Shown piece after piece: positions 17,858 to 25,609 of a stretch of DNA of 64,000 nucleotides (position 1 is the first letter of the stretch; each line of letters starts with the position of its first letter). Under the pieces are notes generated by a model. It saw nothing but the letters and a program-made list of their open reading frames with translations. It did no database searches and was not told the DNA's origin. The stretch is from Gammaproteobacteria bacterium (GTDB lineage: Bacteria; Pseudomonadota; Gammaproteobacteria; Burkholderiales; Rhodocyclaceae): positions 1-64,000 of the forward strand of contig JAHJEO010000014.1 in the NCBI GenBank assembly GCA_018825305.1. Direction: 5' to 3'. A program made the translations under genes and the position numbers.

Positions 17858-18610
17858 ATGCCGGCCGATTCTACCATCGCAGCCCTTCCGGCCCGTCGTT
17901 TGCCGGGCCGACCGCCACCATCCTCTCCACCCGTCCGTCGCGTGAGATCCCGCCTCAAGAACCTCAATCGCCACCTGATCGACCGCGCGGTCGCCGCCTA
18001 TGCCGCTGCGCTGCCGCCCGGCATCACCATGCTCGATGTCGGCGCCGGCGGCGGCCACTACCGCCACCACTTCTCGGGCCAGCGCTACCTCGCGGTCGAT
18101 CGCGGCTACGAGAACGGCAGCCACCGCGGTCTGGACATCGTGGGCGACGTCCGCCGCCTGCCGGTGGCGGATGGCGCAGTCGAAGCTGCGATGTGCGTCG
18201 AGGTGATCGAGCATGTTTTCGAGACCGAGGCCTTTCTTGCCGAACTGGCCCGGGTGCTGGCGTCCGGCGGGCGCCTGCTGCTGACCAGCCCGCTTTGCTA
18301 CGGTGAGCACATGCAGCCCTGGGATTTTCACCGCTTCACCCGCTACGCCCTGCAGCGCCTGCTCGATGCGGCGGGATTCGAGATCGAGTCGCTGGCGCCG
18401 CGCGGCGGTTTCTTCACCCTGGCGGCCTATCTGGTGGCGCGGGTGCCGGACGAACTGGTGCGCAACGGCGGCCGGCTGGCGCGACTGGCCAAACCGCTGG
18501 CGCGACTGGCCTGCACCTATCTGGCAGCGCCGTTGCTGCTGAGCCTCGACGGCCTCGACCGTCAGCAGCGTTTCACCCTGGGTTTCGTCTGCGTCGCCCG
18601 CAAGCGCTAG
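17858..18610 (+). CDS. SAM-dependent class I methyltransferase (Methyltransf_11 type)
   Basis: This protein has the SAM-binding motif MLDVGAGGGHYRHHF, acidic motif LAVDRGYENG and the post-motif block VARVLASGGRLLLTSPL, followed by YGEHMQPWDFHRFTRYALQR, which is typical of methyltransferases in polysaccharide clusters. The start is uncertain: ATG codons at 17825 and 17858 or a GTG at 17942 (VRSRLKNLNRH) are possible, and the conserved part begins after the last. I use 17858. It is the only plus-strand gene of the glycan cluster. Its TAG stop lies inside the CTAG end of the inverted-repeat element that follows. Confidence 0.8.
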   Translation: MPADSTIAALPARRLPGRPPPSSPPVRRVRSRLKNLNRHLIDRAVAAYAAALPPGITMLDVGAGGGHYRHHFSGQRYLAVDRGYENGSHRGLDIVGDVRRLPVADGAVEAAMCVEVIEHVFETEAFLAELARVLASGGRLLLTSPLCYGEHMQPWDFHRFTRYALQRLLDAAGFEIESLAPRGGFFTLAAYLVARVPDELVRNGGRLARLAKPLARLACTYLAAPLLLSLDGLDRQQRFTLGFVCVARKR

Positions 18611-18879
18611 GGCCTGTTCTCATTCAGGCGACGAGATGCGTTGCCGCCCAATGCGGATGGCCGCACGAAACGAGGCGAAGGCAATGGCCCTCCCCTTGGC
18701 GAGCCGAGCGACAAAGCGGACGCCGCATTGGGCGGCAACCCGAAGGGACGGGGTGAGTCTGGCCGCATGGCGGCGTTACTCCCTCCTGATGTGGAGCAAC
18801 CACATGGCGTCGGTCGTGCCTTGCCCTGCGGCCAGACTCACTCCGGCGCACTCGTCGCCTGAATGAGAACAGGCCCTAG
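18607..18879. mobile_element. MITE-like element with perfect 29-bp inverted ends
   Basis: Positions 18607-18635 and 18851-18879 are perfect inverted repeats, each beginning with CTAG then GGCCTGTTCTCATTC. CTAG could be a 4-bp target duplication or part of the element. Inside are two nested inverted repeats: TTGCCGCCCAATGCGG against CCGCATTGGGCGGCAA, and GTGAGTCTGGCCGCA against TGCGGCCAGACTCAC. No convincing protein is encoded. The left CTAG holds the stop codon of the methyltransferase gene and the right one holds the stop of the convergent gene. The structure suits a non-autonomous transposable element or a large bidirectional terminator. Confidence 0.75.
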
Positions 18880-19703
18880 GATTTTTTCAGCACCAGATAA
18901 CCGTAGTCGCCGATCATGACGTCGGCGAAGCTGTGCCGGCCCTTGTTCAGGCCGGCCTGCAGGAAGGCAAGCGGCCTGCTGGCCAATAGCTTCAGGCGGG
19001 TCTTGGTGCTGTGCGAGCCGCGGGCGAAGATGCGGGTGCCGCTGCCCAGCGTTTGCAGGCCGCTGGCCGTGGCCAGATACGCCAGGGCGCTCGGCGAGAA
19101 CAGCATCAGGTGTTCTCGGTTCCACAGCGACCAGCGGTAGCCCAGTTGCCGGAACGAGGCCCCAGTATGCAAGGGCACCTCGATGTACAGCAGGTCGCCG
19201 GGCGCCATGGCGTCCGTCACCTGTCGCACCAGCGCCAGCGGCCGGTCGAGGTGCTCGATTACGTGCGACAAGGCGAACAGGGTCGGCTTGCCGGCGGCTT
19301 CGGCTGGAATCGCCGCCGCGTCGAAACGGCCCGACACGGCGGTGGCGCGACCGCCGGCCCGGATGTGTCCGATCAGCGGCCGGTTGGTGTCGAATCCGAC
19401 GCAATGGGCGAAGCGGCTGCTCGCGACCTCCAGCATCTCGCCCGAGCCGCAGCCGATATCGACGAAGGATTCGATGCCGCCGAGCCATGGATCAAGCAGG
19501 GCGAAGCGCCGCCGCGCGTTTTCCAGGCGCCAGCGCATCTTAGACGGATCGGGCACCGCCTGGCCGCCGCCCTCGGCGTAGTCGAGCGGCGTGGTGTCGA
19601 GGTTGAGCAGCAGGCCGCAGGTCGGGCACAGGGCGGAGTGGACGTCGCGTCGCGGCACGTCGGGACACCCGCAGAGCGGGCATTCGATGGCGGCCGGCGT
19701 CAC
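18876..19703 (-). CDS. SAM-dependent methyltransferase with N-terminal zinc ribbon
   Basis: This 275-residue protein starts with a four-cysteine ribbon (CPLCGC and CPTCG at residues 8-31), followed by a class I methyltransferase domain: VDIGCGSGEMLEVA (SAM motif), FDTNRPLIG and LFALSHVIEHLDRPL. The arrangement is common among methyltransferases of surface-polysaccharide clusters, which methylate sugars or lipid-linked glycans. It starts with GTG at 19703, overlapping the TylF gene stop (GTGA). Its TAG stop is supplied by the right-hand CTAG of the inverted-repeat element. Confidence 0.86.
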   Translation of the reverse strand: MTPAAIECPLCGCPDVPRRDVHSALCPTCGLLLNLDTTPLDYAEGGGQAVPDPSKMRWRLENARRRFALLDPWLGGIESFVDIGCGSGEMLEVASSRFAHCVGFDTNRPLIGHIRAGGRATAVSGRFDAAAIPAEAAGKPTLFALSHVIEHLDRPLALVRQVTDAMAPGDLLYIEVPLHTGASFRQLGYRWSLWNREHLMLFSPSALAYLATASGLQTLGSGTRIFARGSHSTKTRLKLLASRPLAFLQAGLNKGRHSFADVMIGDYGYLVLKKS

Positions 19704-20461
19704 CCGGCGAATCCGCGGAATACCACGGCCTGGCCGGTGGGGAGCACCAGCGGCACCTCGGGACGTCCGGCGAAGAACTCATCGACGGCCTGCCGTGCAC
19801 CCGGGCAGGACATGAAGCCGTAATCGTCGAACACCATGAATCCGCCCGGCAGCAGCCGCGGGAAGATGAATTCGCAGGAGTCCCTGATCGACTTGTAGAT
19901 ATCGAGGTCGACGTGGGCGAAGGCGATGCGATCGGCTTCGCGCCCGGCGAAGGTGTCCGGTACGTAGCCAGGATGGTAGTGGATGAAGGCGTCGGCGCCG
20001 ACCGTGCCGCGCACGCCATCGAGGCTGGTGTCGGCGAAATCCCCGGCCCGGTGGATGTCCCGGCCGGGATCGGTCTGCGGCATGCCGGCGAAGGTGTCGA
20101 ACAGGTGGAGCGGATGCGCTCTGCCGGTGCTGCGGATGAGCTCGGCCAGCATCAGGGCGGTGCCGCCGCGAAACACCCCGGCCTCGTAGAAGGCGCCGTC
20201 GAGCGCAAGTGCCTGACGTGCCAGCGAGTACAGTACCCAGGCCCGTTCCGGCGACACCCGGGTGTGCGGCCGCATCCGGGCGAGGATCGGACCGAACTCG
20301 CCGTAGCCCTGCCACGGGCTGAACACGCCGTCGTAGAAGGCCCTGTCGGGGATGTCATCGTAAGGCCGGTCGTTTCGCGCGCGGCGGCGGCGGCGGACCG
20401 GTTCGGTCAGGATCGGGGGCAGGAAGAGCTTGAGGGCACGTTCAAGGGACTTCAGGCGCAT
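19700..20461 (-). CDS. TylF/MycF-family O-methyltransferase
   Basis: This 253-residue enzyme matches the TylF family of macrocin-type sugar O-methyltransferases: FYEAGVFRGGTALMLAEL (SAM motif), HLFDTFAGMPQTD, and the metal-site segment FAHVDLDIYKSIRDSCEF followed by GGFMVFDDYG. Such enzymes are Mg-dependent and methylate hydroxyl groups of deoxysugars. In this context it likely modifies an O-antigen or capsule residue. It lies 6 bp after the deacetylase gene and overlaps the next methyltransferase by 4 bp. Confidence 0.88.
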   Translation of the reverse strand: MRLKSLERALKLFLPPILTEPVRRRRRARNDRPYDDIPDRAFYDGVFSPWQGYGEFGPILARMRPHTRVSPERAWVLYSLARQALALDGAFYEAGVFRGGTALMLAELIRSTGRAHPLHLFDTFAGMPQTDPGRDIHRAGDFADTSLDGVRGTVGADAFIHYHPGYVPDTFAGREADRIAFAHVDLDIYKSIRDSCEFIFPRLLPGGFMVFDDYGFMSCPGARQAVDEFFAGRPEVPLVLPTGQAVVFRGFAG

Positions 20462-20467
20462 GGCTGG

Positions 20468-21295
20468 TCAGAAGATATTGCGGAGGGCGAGGTAGCTGGA
20501 AGTTAGGGTTGGGTGGCGGTAGATCCAGAGGCGCCGGCCGAGCCAGTCCGCAGCGCCCTTGACGACGATGCGGCGGAGGTGGGTGGCGTCCCCGGACATC
20601 GCGTTGGTGCCGGGAATGGTGGTGTAGAGCGTAGTGAACCCCTGAGCCAATGCGGTGGCAACGTAGCCGTCGTCATGATAACCCTGCGGCCAGCACAAGT
20701 GGGGCGAGGCCGAGCCGAGGCGACTTTGCAGCGTCGTGCGCGACTGCGCCAGATCGTCGGCAAGCAAGGCGTGGCGGCGTGCGACGTCCGGCTCGACCTG
20801 GTCCCAGCGCGTGTGGCTGTGGGTGTGCGAGTGGAACTCGAAGCTCCCGGCGGCGCGCATGGCTTCGACTTCGGACCAGCGCAGCATGACCGCATCGGCG
20901 CGGCCATCCTCGATCGCCGCCATGCAGGCCTTGTGCGCCGGGGTCGGCGGCACCTCGACACCGCCGGCTTCGCCGGCACAGGCGCGGGCCGGGCCGTCGC
21001 CGATGCGGCCGGTGATGATGAACAGCGCCGCCTTGAGGCCGAACTCGGCGAGGATCGGATGGGCATGGACGTAGTTGTCGAGATAGCCGTCGTCGAAGGT
21101 CAGCAATACGGATTTCGCGGGTAGCGGCTCGCCCCGGAGGAAGCCGGCGAGGTCGTCGCAGCCGATGGTCGTGTAGCCGTGCCCGGCGAGCCAGCGCATC
21201 TGGGCGCGGAAGTTTTCCGGCGAGATGGTGACCAGCCCCGGATTCGGGCTGACATGGTGGTACATCAGTACCGGCACCGCGCCGGCCGTCTTCAT
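20468..21295 (-). CDS. Polysaccharide deacetylase (CE4, NodB-like)
   Basis: This 275-residue protein has the CE4 motifs: VLMYHHVS at the start, LLTFDDGYLDNY with the catalytic Asp pair, and the metal-binding FHSHTHSHTRW. CWPQGYHDDG stands in for the usual R-x-PxG block. No signal peptide is visible, so it probably acts on cytoplasmic or lipid-linked intermediates, removing N-acetyl groups from glycans. About 40 residues between motif 1 and motif 2 (GPARACAGEAGG to GRADAVML) are longer than in minimal family members. The ATG overlaps the upstream GT4 stop. Confidence 0.88.
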   Translation of the reverse strand: MKTAGAVPVLMYHHVSPNPGLVTISPENFRAQMRWLAGHGYTTIGCDDLAGFLRGEPLPAKSVLLTFDDGYLDNYVHAHPILAEFGLKAALFIITGRIGDGPARACAGEAGGVEVPPTPAHKACMAAIEDGRADAVMLRWSEVEAMRAAGSFEFHSHTHSHTRWDQVEPDVARRHALLADDLAQSRTTLQSRLGSASPHLCWPQGYHDDGYVATALAQGFTTLYTTIPGTNAMSGDATHLRRIVVKGAADWLGRRLWIYRHPTLTSSYLALRNIF

Positions 21296-22383
21296 GCGGC
21301 CTCCAGCAGACGGCGATAGGCGCCGACCATGGCATCTACCATCGCCGCCCGCGAGAATCGTGCGGCCACCTTCTGGCGGGCCGACTCGCCCATGTGCCGG
21401 CGCAGCGCCGGGTCGTCCAGCAGTTCGACGATGGCGGCAGCCAGAGCCGGCGGGTTGTTTACCGGCACCAGTTTCCCCGTCTCGCCGGCGCCGACTATTT
21501 CGGGCACGCCGTCGATATCGCTGCCGATGGCCGCCAGCCCCATGGCGCCGGCCTCGACGAAGGCGGTGCCGAGCGCCTCCTGGTGCGTCGGCAGCACGAA
21601 GAGGTCGAGCGATTGCAGCACATTGACGACGTCGCGGCGCAGGCCGAGCAGGTGGACGCTGTTGCCCAGGCCCAGTTCGGCGATGCGGCGCTCGAGGTTG
21701 TCGCGCTGCGGGCCGTCGCCGGCGAAGACGAAGTGGGTGTCGGGGAAACGGGCCAGCACCGCCGGGATCGCTTCGAGCAGTTCGGCGTGGCCTTTCTTTT
21801 TGCGCAGGATGGCCACCGTGCCGACCAGCATGGCGTCCGCCGCAAGGCCGAGCTCGGCGCGCAGCGTGCCGCCGCCGGGCGCGGCGATGTAGCGTGTCAG
21901 GTCGATACCGGTGGGCACGGCGGTGATGCGATCGGCGGGTACGCCGGCCGTGGCGAGATAGCGCGCGACATGGGCGCTGACGGTGACGACGTGGTCGGGC
22001 AGCACGCTGTAGGTGAAGCGCGAGGTGATGGGAAGCGCCAGGTGGCGGGTGCGGACGATGCGCGGGCGGCGCGCCAGCAGGCGCGCGGCCATGCCGGCGA
22101 GCTGGGTATCGCGGCCGCTGTGGGTGTTGACGACGTCGGCGCGGCAATCGCGGATGCAGCGGCGCAGCCGCAGGATGGCGGGCACATCGACGGCGTTGCG
22201 CATGCGCGTTTCGAATACTTCGAAGCCGGCCTCGCGTGCACGCTGACCGAGCCTGGCGCCGGGCTGGCAGGCGACGAGCGCGGTGTGGCCGAGCTCGCGC
22301 AGGCCGAGCATTTCGTTGAGCGTGCGGTTCTCCTGCCCGCCCCAGCCCAGAGACGATTCCGTGTGCAGCACGGTCAGGCTCAT
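21292..22383 (-). CDS. GT4-family glycosyltransferase
   Basis: This 363-residue GT-B enzyme begins with LTVLHTESSLGWGGQENRTL. The donor domain has VGTVAILRKKKGHAELLEAI, FVFAGDGPQRDNLE and LPTHQEALGTAFVEAGAMGL with the conserved Glu pair, then the usual PEIVGAGETGKLVP. Length is normal, with no insertion. Overlaps of 4 bp with msbA upstream and the deacetylase downstream indicate a single transcription unit. It probably adds a sugar to LPS core or O-antigen; the identity is unknown. Confidence 0.9.
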   Translation of the reverse strand: MSLTVLHTESSLGWGGQENRTLNEMLGLRELGHTALVACQPGARLGQRAREAGFEVFETRMRNAVDVPAILRLRRCIRDCRADVVNTHSGRDTQLAGMAARLLARRPRIVRTRHLALPITSRFTYSVLPDHVVTVSAHVARYLATAGVPADRITAVPTGIDLTRYIAAPGGGTLRAELGLAADAMLVGTVAILRKKKGHAELLEAIPAVLARFPDTHFVFAGDGPQRDNLERRIAELGLGNSVHLLGLRRDVVNVLQSLDLFVLPTHQEALGTAFVEAGAMGLAAIGSDIDGVPEIVGAGETGKLVPVNNPPALAAAIVELLDDPALRRHMGESARQKVAARFSRAAMVDAMVGAYRRLLEAA

Positions 22384-24386
22384 TCCGCTGACTCTTCCAC
22401 AACCCTTTGCAGCCGGTAGAGGCGGCTGTAGATACCGCCTTTCGCCATCAGCTCGGCATGCGGGCCGACCTCGACGATGCGACCCTTGTCGAGCACGGCA
22501 ATGCGGTCGGCGTTCTCGATGGTCGACAGGCGGTGGGCGATCACCAGCGTGGTGCGGTCCTGCATCAATCGTTCCAACGCTGCCTGCACCTGGCGCTCGG
22601 ATTCTGAATCGAGCGCCGAGGTGGCCTCGTCGAGTATCAGGATGGGGGCGTTCTTGAGCAGGGCGCGGGCGATGGCAATGCGCTGGCGCTGGCCGCCGGA
22701 AAGCTTGACACCGCGTTCGCCGACCATGGTTTCGTAGCCCTGCGGCATGGCCGTGATGAAGTCGTGGGCATGGGCGTCGCGGGCGGCAGTCTCGATGTCG
22801 GCGCGCGACGCATCGCCCATGCCGCCATAAGCGATGTTGGCGGCGACGGTGTCGTTGAACAGAACCACATCCTGCGACACCAGCGCGATGTTGCCGCGCA
22901 GGCAGGCCAGGGTCAGCGATTCGATGGGGGCGCCGTCGATGAGGATGCCGCCGCCGGGCCGTCCCAAGGCGGCATCAGCCCCTTGTGGGGGCAGCGAAGC
23001 CGGAGGCTGAGCGTGCGGGCTCTCATGGCCGCCGCCGGGCCGTCCCAAGGCGGCATCCGCCCCCGGTGGGGGCAGCGAAGCCGGAGGCTGAGCGTGGGGG
23101 CCCTCATGGCCGCCGCCGGGCCGTCCCAAGGCGGCATCCGCCCCCGGTGGGGGCAGCGAAGCTGGAGGCTGAGTGTGGGGGCTCTCATGGCCGCCGTTGG
23201 CGTGGTAGAAGCGCGGCAGCAGGTTGGCCAGCGTGGTCTTGCCGCTGCCGGAGGAGCCGACCAGCGCGACGGTCTCGCCGGGCGCGATGTCGAGCGCGAT
23301 GTCGGCCACGGCTGGCCGCTCGGTGCCGGGATAGGTGAAGGTGACGCGGTCGAATTTGACTGCGCCGCGGGCGCGGTCGCAGGTGGAGGTGCCGCGATCA
23401 TCCTCGGGCACCTGGTCGAGCAGGGCGAAGACGCTTTCGGCGGCGGCCAGCCCGCGCTGCAGTGGGGCGTTGATGTCGGTGAGGCGCTTCAGCGGCGCCA
23501 GCAGCATCAGCATGGCGGTGATGAAGGAGACGAAGCCGCCGACGGTGGTCTCGGCGCTCTGCCCCTGCAGCAGCGCGATGTAGATGACCACGGCGACGGC
23601 GATGGCGGTGAAGAACTGGACGATGGGCACGGTGGCGGCGGCGGCGATGGCCTGGCGCATGTTCTGGCTGCGGAAGCGCTGGTTGGCCTCGCCGAAGCGG
23701 CCGACCTCGTAGGCCTGGCCGCCGAAGATCTTGACCACCTTGTGGCCGCTGATGGATTCTTCGAGGATGCGCGTGATGTCGCCGATGGCGTGCATGGTGG
23801 CGCGGCTGGCCGAGCGCAGACGCTTGCTGAAAAGCTGGACGACGATGGCGATCAGTGGCGTGACGGCCACGGCCACCAGCGTCAGCTTCCAGTTGAGATA
23901 GAGCAGCCATGCCATCAGGGCGACGATGGCCAGCGAGTCACGCACCGCCACGGTCAGCACCGAGGTAGCGGCGCCAGTCACGTTGTTCACGTCGTTGGTG
24001 ACCTTGGAGATCAAGAGCCCCGTGCTCTGGTTGTCGTAGGTGTGCGTCGGCAGCTGCAGGATGCGCGCGAACATGACGTTGCGCAGGTCGAAGACGAGGC
24101 GGTTGGTCAGCCACGACATGGTGTAGTCGGTGACGAAACTCAGCACGCCGCGCAGCAGGAAGATGCCGATCACGGCCAAGGGGGCGAGCCAGAGGTTGTC
24201 GCGCGGCTGGCCCGAGAATCCCTTGTCGAGCAGCGTCTTCATCAGTGCCGGGAACAGCGGCTCGGAGGCGGCCAGCAGCGCCATGCCGGCGATGCCCAGG
24301 GCGAAGGCCTTCCAGTACGGCTTGACGTAGCCGAGCAGGCGCAGGTACATGTCGAAACTGCGGAGGGGGGCGGTGCTGGATGTCAT
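22380..24386 (-). CDS. msbA: Lipid A exporter MsbA with a triple 27-residue insertion in its ATPase domain
   Basis: This ABC half-transporter flips lipid A-core across the inner membrane. It has six transmembrane segments (1-310), Walker A VGSSGSGKTTLAN near 378, Q-loop ALVSQD, signature LSGGQRQRIAIARAL, Walker B ILILDEATSALD and the H-loop AHRLST. At 668 residues it is about 80 longer than usual. The excess is three tandem 27-residue copies (for example HESPHAQPPASLPPQGADA) at 399-479, between FYHANGG and ILIDG, a short loop after Walker A in normal MsbA. Every ATPase motif is intact, so the protein may still work. Confidence 0.93.
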   Translation of the reverse strand: MTSSTAPLRSFDMYLRLLGYVKPYWKAFALGIAGMALLAASEPLFPALMKTLLDKGFSGQPRDNLWLAPLAVIGIFLLRGVLSFVTDYTMSWLTNRLVFDLRNVMFARILQLPTHTYDNQSTGLLISKVTNDVNNVTGAATSVLTVAVRDSLAIVALMAWLLYLNWKLTLVAVAVTPLIAIVVQLFSKRLRSASRATMHAIGDITRILEESISGHKVVKIFGGQAYEVGRFGEANQRFRSQNMRQAIAAAATVPIVQFFTAIAVAVVIYIALLQGQSAETTVGGFVSFITAMLMLLAPLKRLTDINAPLQRGLAAAESVFALLDQVPEDDRGTSTCDRARGAVKFDRVTFTYPGTERPAVADIALDIAPGETVALVGSSGSGKTTLANLLPRFYHANGGHESPHTQPPASLPPPGADAALGRPGGGHEGPHAQPPASLPPPGADAALGRPGGGHESPHAQPPASLPPQGADAALGRPGGGILIDGAPIESLTLACLRGNIALVSQDVVLFNDTVAANIAYGGMGDASRADIETAARDAHAHDFITAMPQGYETMVGERGVKLSGGQRQRIAIARALLKNAPILILDEATSALDSESERQVQAALERLMQDRTTLVIAHRLSTIENADRIAVLDKGRIVEVGPHAELMAKGGIYSRLYRLQRVVEESAE
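22949..23191 (-). repeat. Three 81-bp direct tandem repeats inside msbA
   Basis: The unit recurs with an exact 81-bp spacing (for example CCGCCGGGCC at 22951, 23032 and 23113), and the copies differ at only a few positions. Each unit contains CCCAAGGCGGC and a GGTGGGGGCAGCGAAGCC block. This resembles the short palindromic intergenic repeats common in Burkholderiales and Rhodocyclales. 81 is a multiple of 3, so the msbA frame is kept. Confidence 0.92.
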
Positions 24387-24445
24387 CGATGGCGGGCTGC
24401 GACCGGCATATCGGCCGGACGGCCCGGACTGGCGCGAAGCCGCGA

Positions 24446-25609
24446 TTATAGCTGCGCTGCCGCTGCGGCCTGAGGTGCCGGACCGAGCAGGTCGCGGTAG
24501 AGGTCGAGCAGCGACCCCGCCGTCGCGTCGAGCGTCAGCGGTTCGGCGGCGGCGCGGGCGGCGGCGCGTCGCTGCTGCGTCGGGCCGTCCCGGAGCAGGA
24601 GGTCGAGGCAGGCTGCGAGCGCGTCGGCGTCGGTGGGTGCGCAGACGGCGCCGTTTTCCCCTTCGCGTACCAGCTCGGCGGCGCCGCAGGTGGTGGTGGT
24701 GACCAGCGGCAGGCCACAGGCCATGGCCTCCAGCGCGGCGTTGGGAAAGGGATCGTAGAGCGTCGGCAGCGCCATGACGTCGGCGGTGCCGTAGAAGGGA
24801 CGCACGTCGGGCTGCGGCCCGAAGAAGCGCACGCGGCTGGCGATGCCGAGCCGCGTTGCGCGGCGTTCCATCGCGGCCTGCGCCTTGTCGCGGCCGACCA
24901 CCCAGAGTTGCGCGTGCGGCAGGCGCGCCAGCGCGTCGAGCAGGGTCGCCACGCCCTTGCGCTCGAAGCCGGAACCGACGAAAAGGACCACCTTCACCGT
25001 GCCGCTACAGCCGAGTTTTTCCCGTAGTGCGCCGCGATGTGCCTCGCGCAGGCCGGGATGGAAATGCGCGGTATCGACGCCGTTGTAGATCAGTCGCAGC
25101 TTCTCGTCCGGCACGCCGAAGCGGCGGGCGATGTCGTCCTTCACCATGCGCGAGTTGCAGATCACCGCCCTCAGGTCGGGATGGCGGAACATCGCGGCCT
25201 CCGCGGCCAGGGTGTAGCGGTGCCATGCCGACAGCGCCGTGACGAAGCGCGCCGCGCCGCCGCGTGTCGCGTCACGCAACTCCAGCCAGCTAGCGTGAAC
25301 GCCGTCGCCGGCACGGTAGATGTGGCAGCCCGGGATGCGCTCGTGTGATTGCACCAGGTCGAAGCGCCGGGCCGCGATGATGTCCTGGATCGCCCGGGCG
25401 AAGCCGGCGTCGCGCGCCTTGCGCCCGCCAAGCCTGGAATAGGGCGGATCGACGATCTCGACCGGGAAGCGCGCTTCGCCGCCATCCCATTCGCGGCAGA
25501 GCAGCGTGACTTCGGTGCCGTGTCCGGCCAATGCGCCCAGGGCGCGATCGACGAAGCGCTCCGCGCCGCCGAAGGGCGTGTACTTTTGGCGGACGACAGC
25601 GAGCTTCAA
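24446..25609 (-). CDS. GT4-family glycosyltransferase (WaaG-like)
   Basis: This 387-residue GT-B enzyme opens with KLAVVRQKYTPFGGAERFVD, close to the start of LPS core glucosyltransferase WaaG. It has VLFVGSGFERKGVATLLDAL and PTLYDPFPNAALEAMACGLP with the E-x7-E pair. The TTG start overlaps the upstream heptosyltransferase stop (TTGA). Residues 195-203 read EKLGCSGTV, a diverged copy of the dispersed repeat at the inter-domain junction. WaaG function is plausible next to RfaQ-type heptosyltransferase and msbA, but acceptor specificity is an inference. 59 bp separate its stop from msbA. Confidence 0.87.
   Translation of the reverse strand: MKLAVVRQKYTPFGGAERFVDRALGALAGHGTEVTLLCREWDGGEARFPVEIVDPPYSRLGGRKARDAGFARAIQDIIAARRFDLVQSHERIPGCHIYRAGDGVHASWLELRDATRGGAARFVTALSAWHRYTLAAEAAMFRHPDLRAVICNSRMVKDDIARRFGVPDEKLRLIYNGVDTAHFHPGLREAHRGALREKLGCSGTVKVVLFVGSGFERKGVATLLDALARLPHAQLWVVGRDKAQAAMERRATRLGIASRVRFFGPQPDVRPFYGTADVMALPTLYDPFPNAALEAMACGLPLVTTTTCGAAELVREGENGAVCAPTDADALAACLDLLLRDGPTQQRRAAARAAAEPLTLDATAGSLLDLYRDLLGPAPQAAAAAQL
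24999..25023 (-). repeat. Dispersed 25-bp repeat, diverged copy in WaaG-like gene (sense, in frame)
   Basis: The A-run, CTCGGC and GCGGCACGG parts match the consensus, while the centre differs (TGTA in place of GCTG). It encodes EKLGCSGTV in the same frame as the other genic copies. Confidence 0.5.

Noticed and set aside
18636-18866. Short open frames (70-76 codons) inside the inverted-repeat element
   Set aside because: No ribosome sites, no family resemblance and overlapping frames on both strands; the stretch is explained by inverted repeats.
21478-21505. GT4 gene segment PEIVGAGETGKLVP looks like the dispersed repeat (GTCGGCGCCGGCGAGACGG)
   Set aside because: PEIV-x-x-GETG-LV is a normal conserved motif of GT4 enzymes and there is no A-run flank; similarity is explained by function.
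22949-23191. CRISPR array at the msbA tandem repeats
   Set aside because: The 81-bp units are contiguous and coding, without unique spacers.
22764-24473. 569-codon plus-strand frame opposite msbA
   Set aside because: Antisense shadow, Gly/His/Gln/Asp-rich and repetitive because of the tandem repeats.
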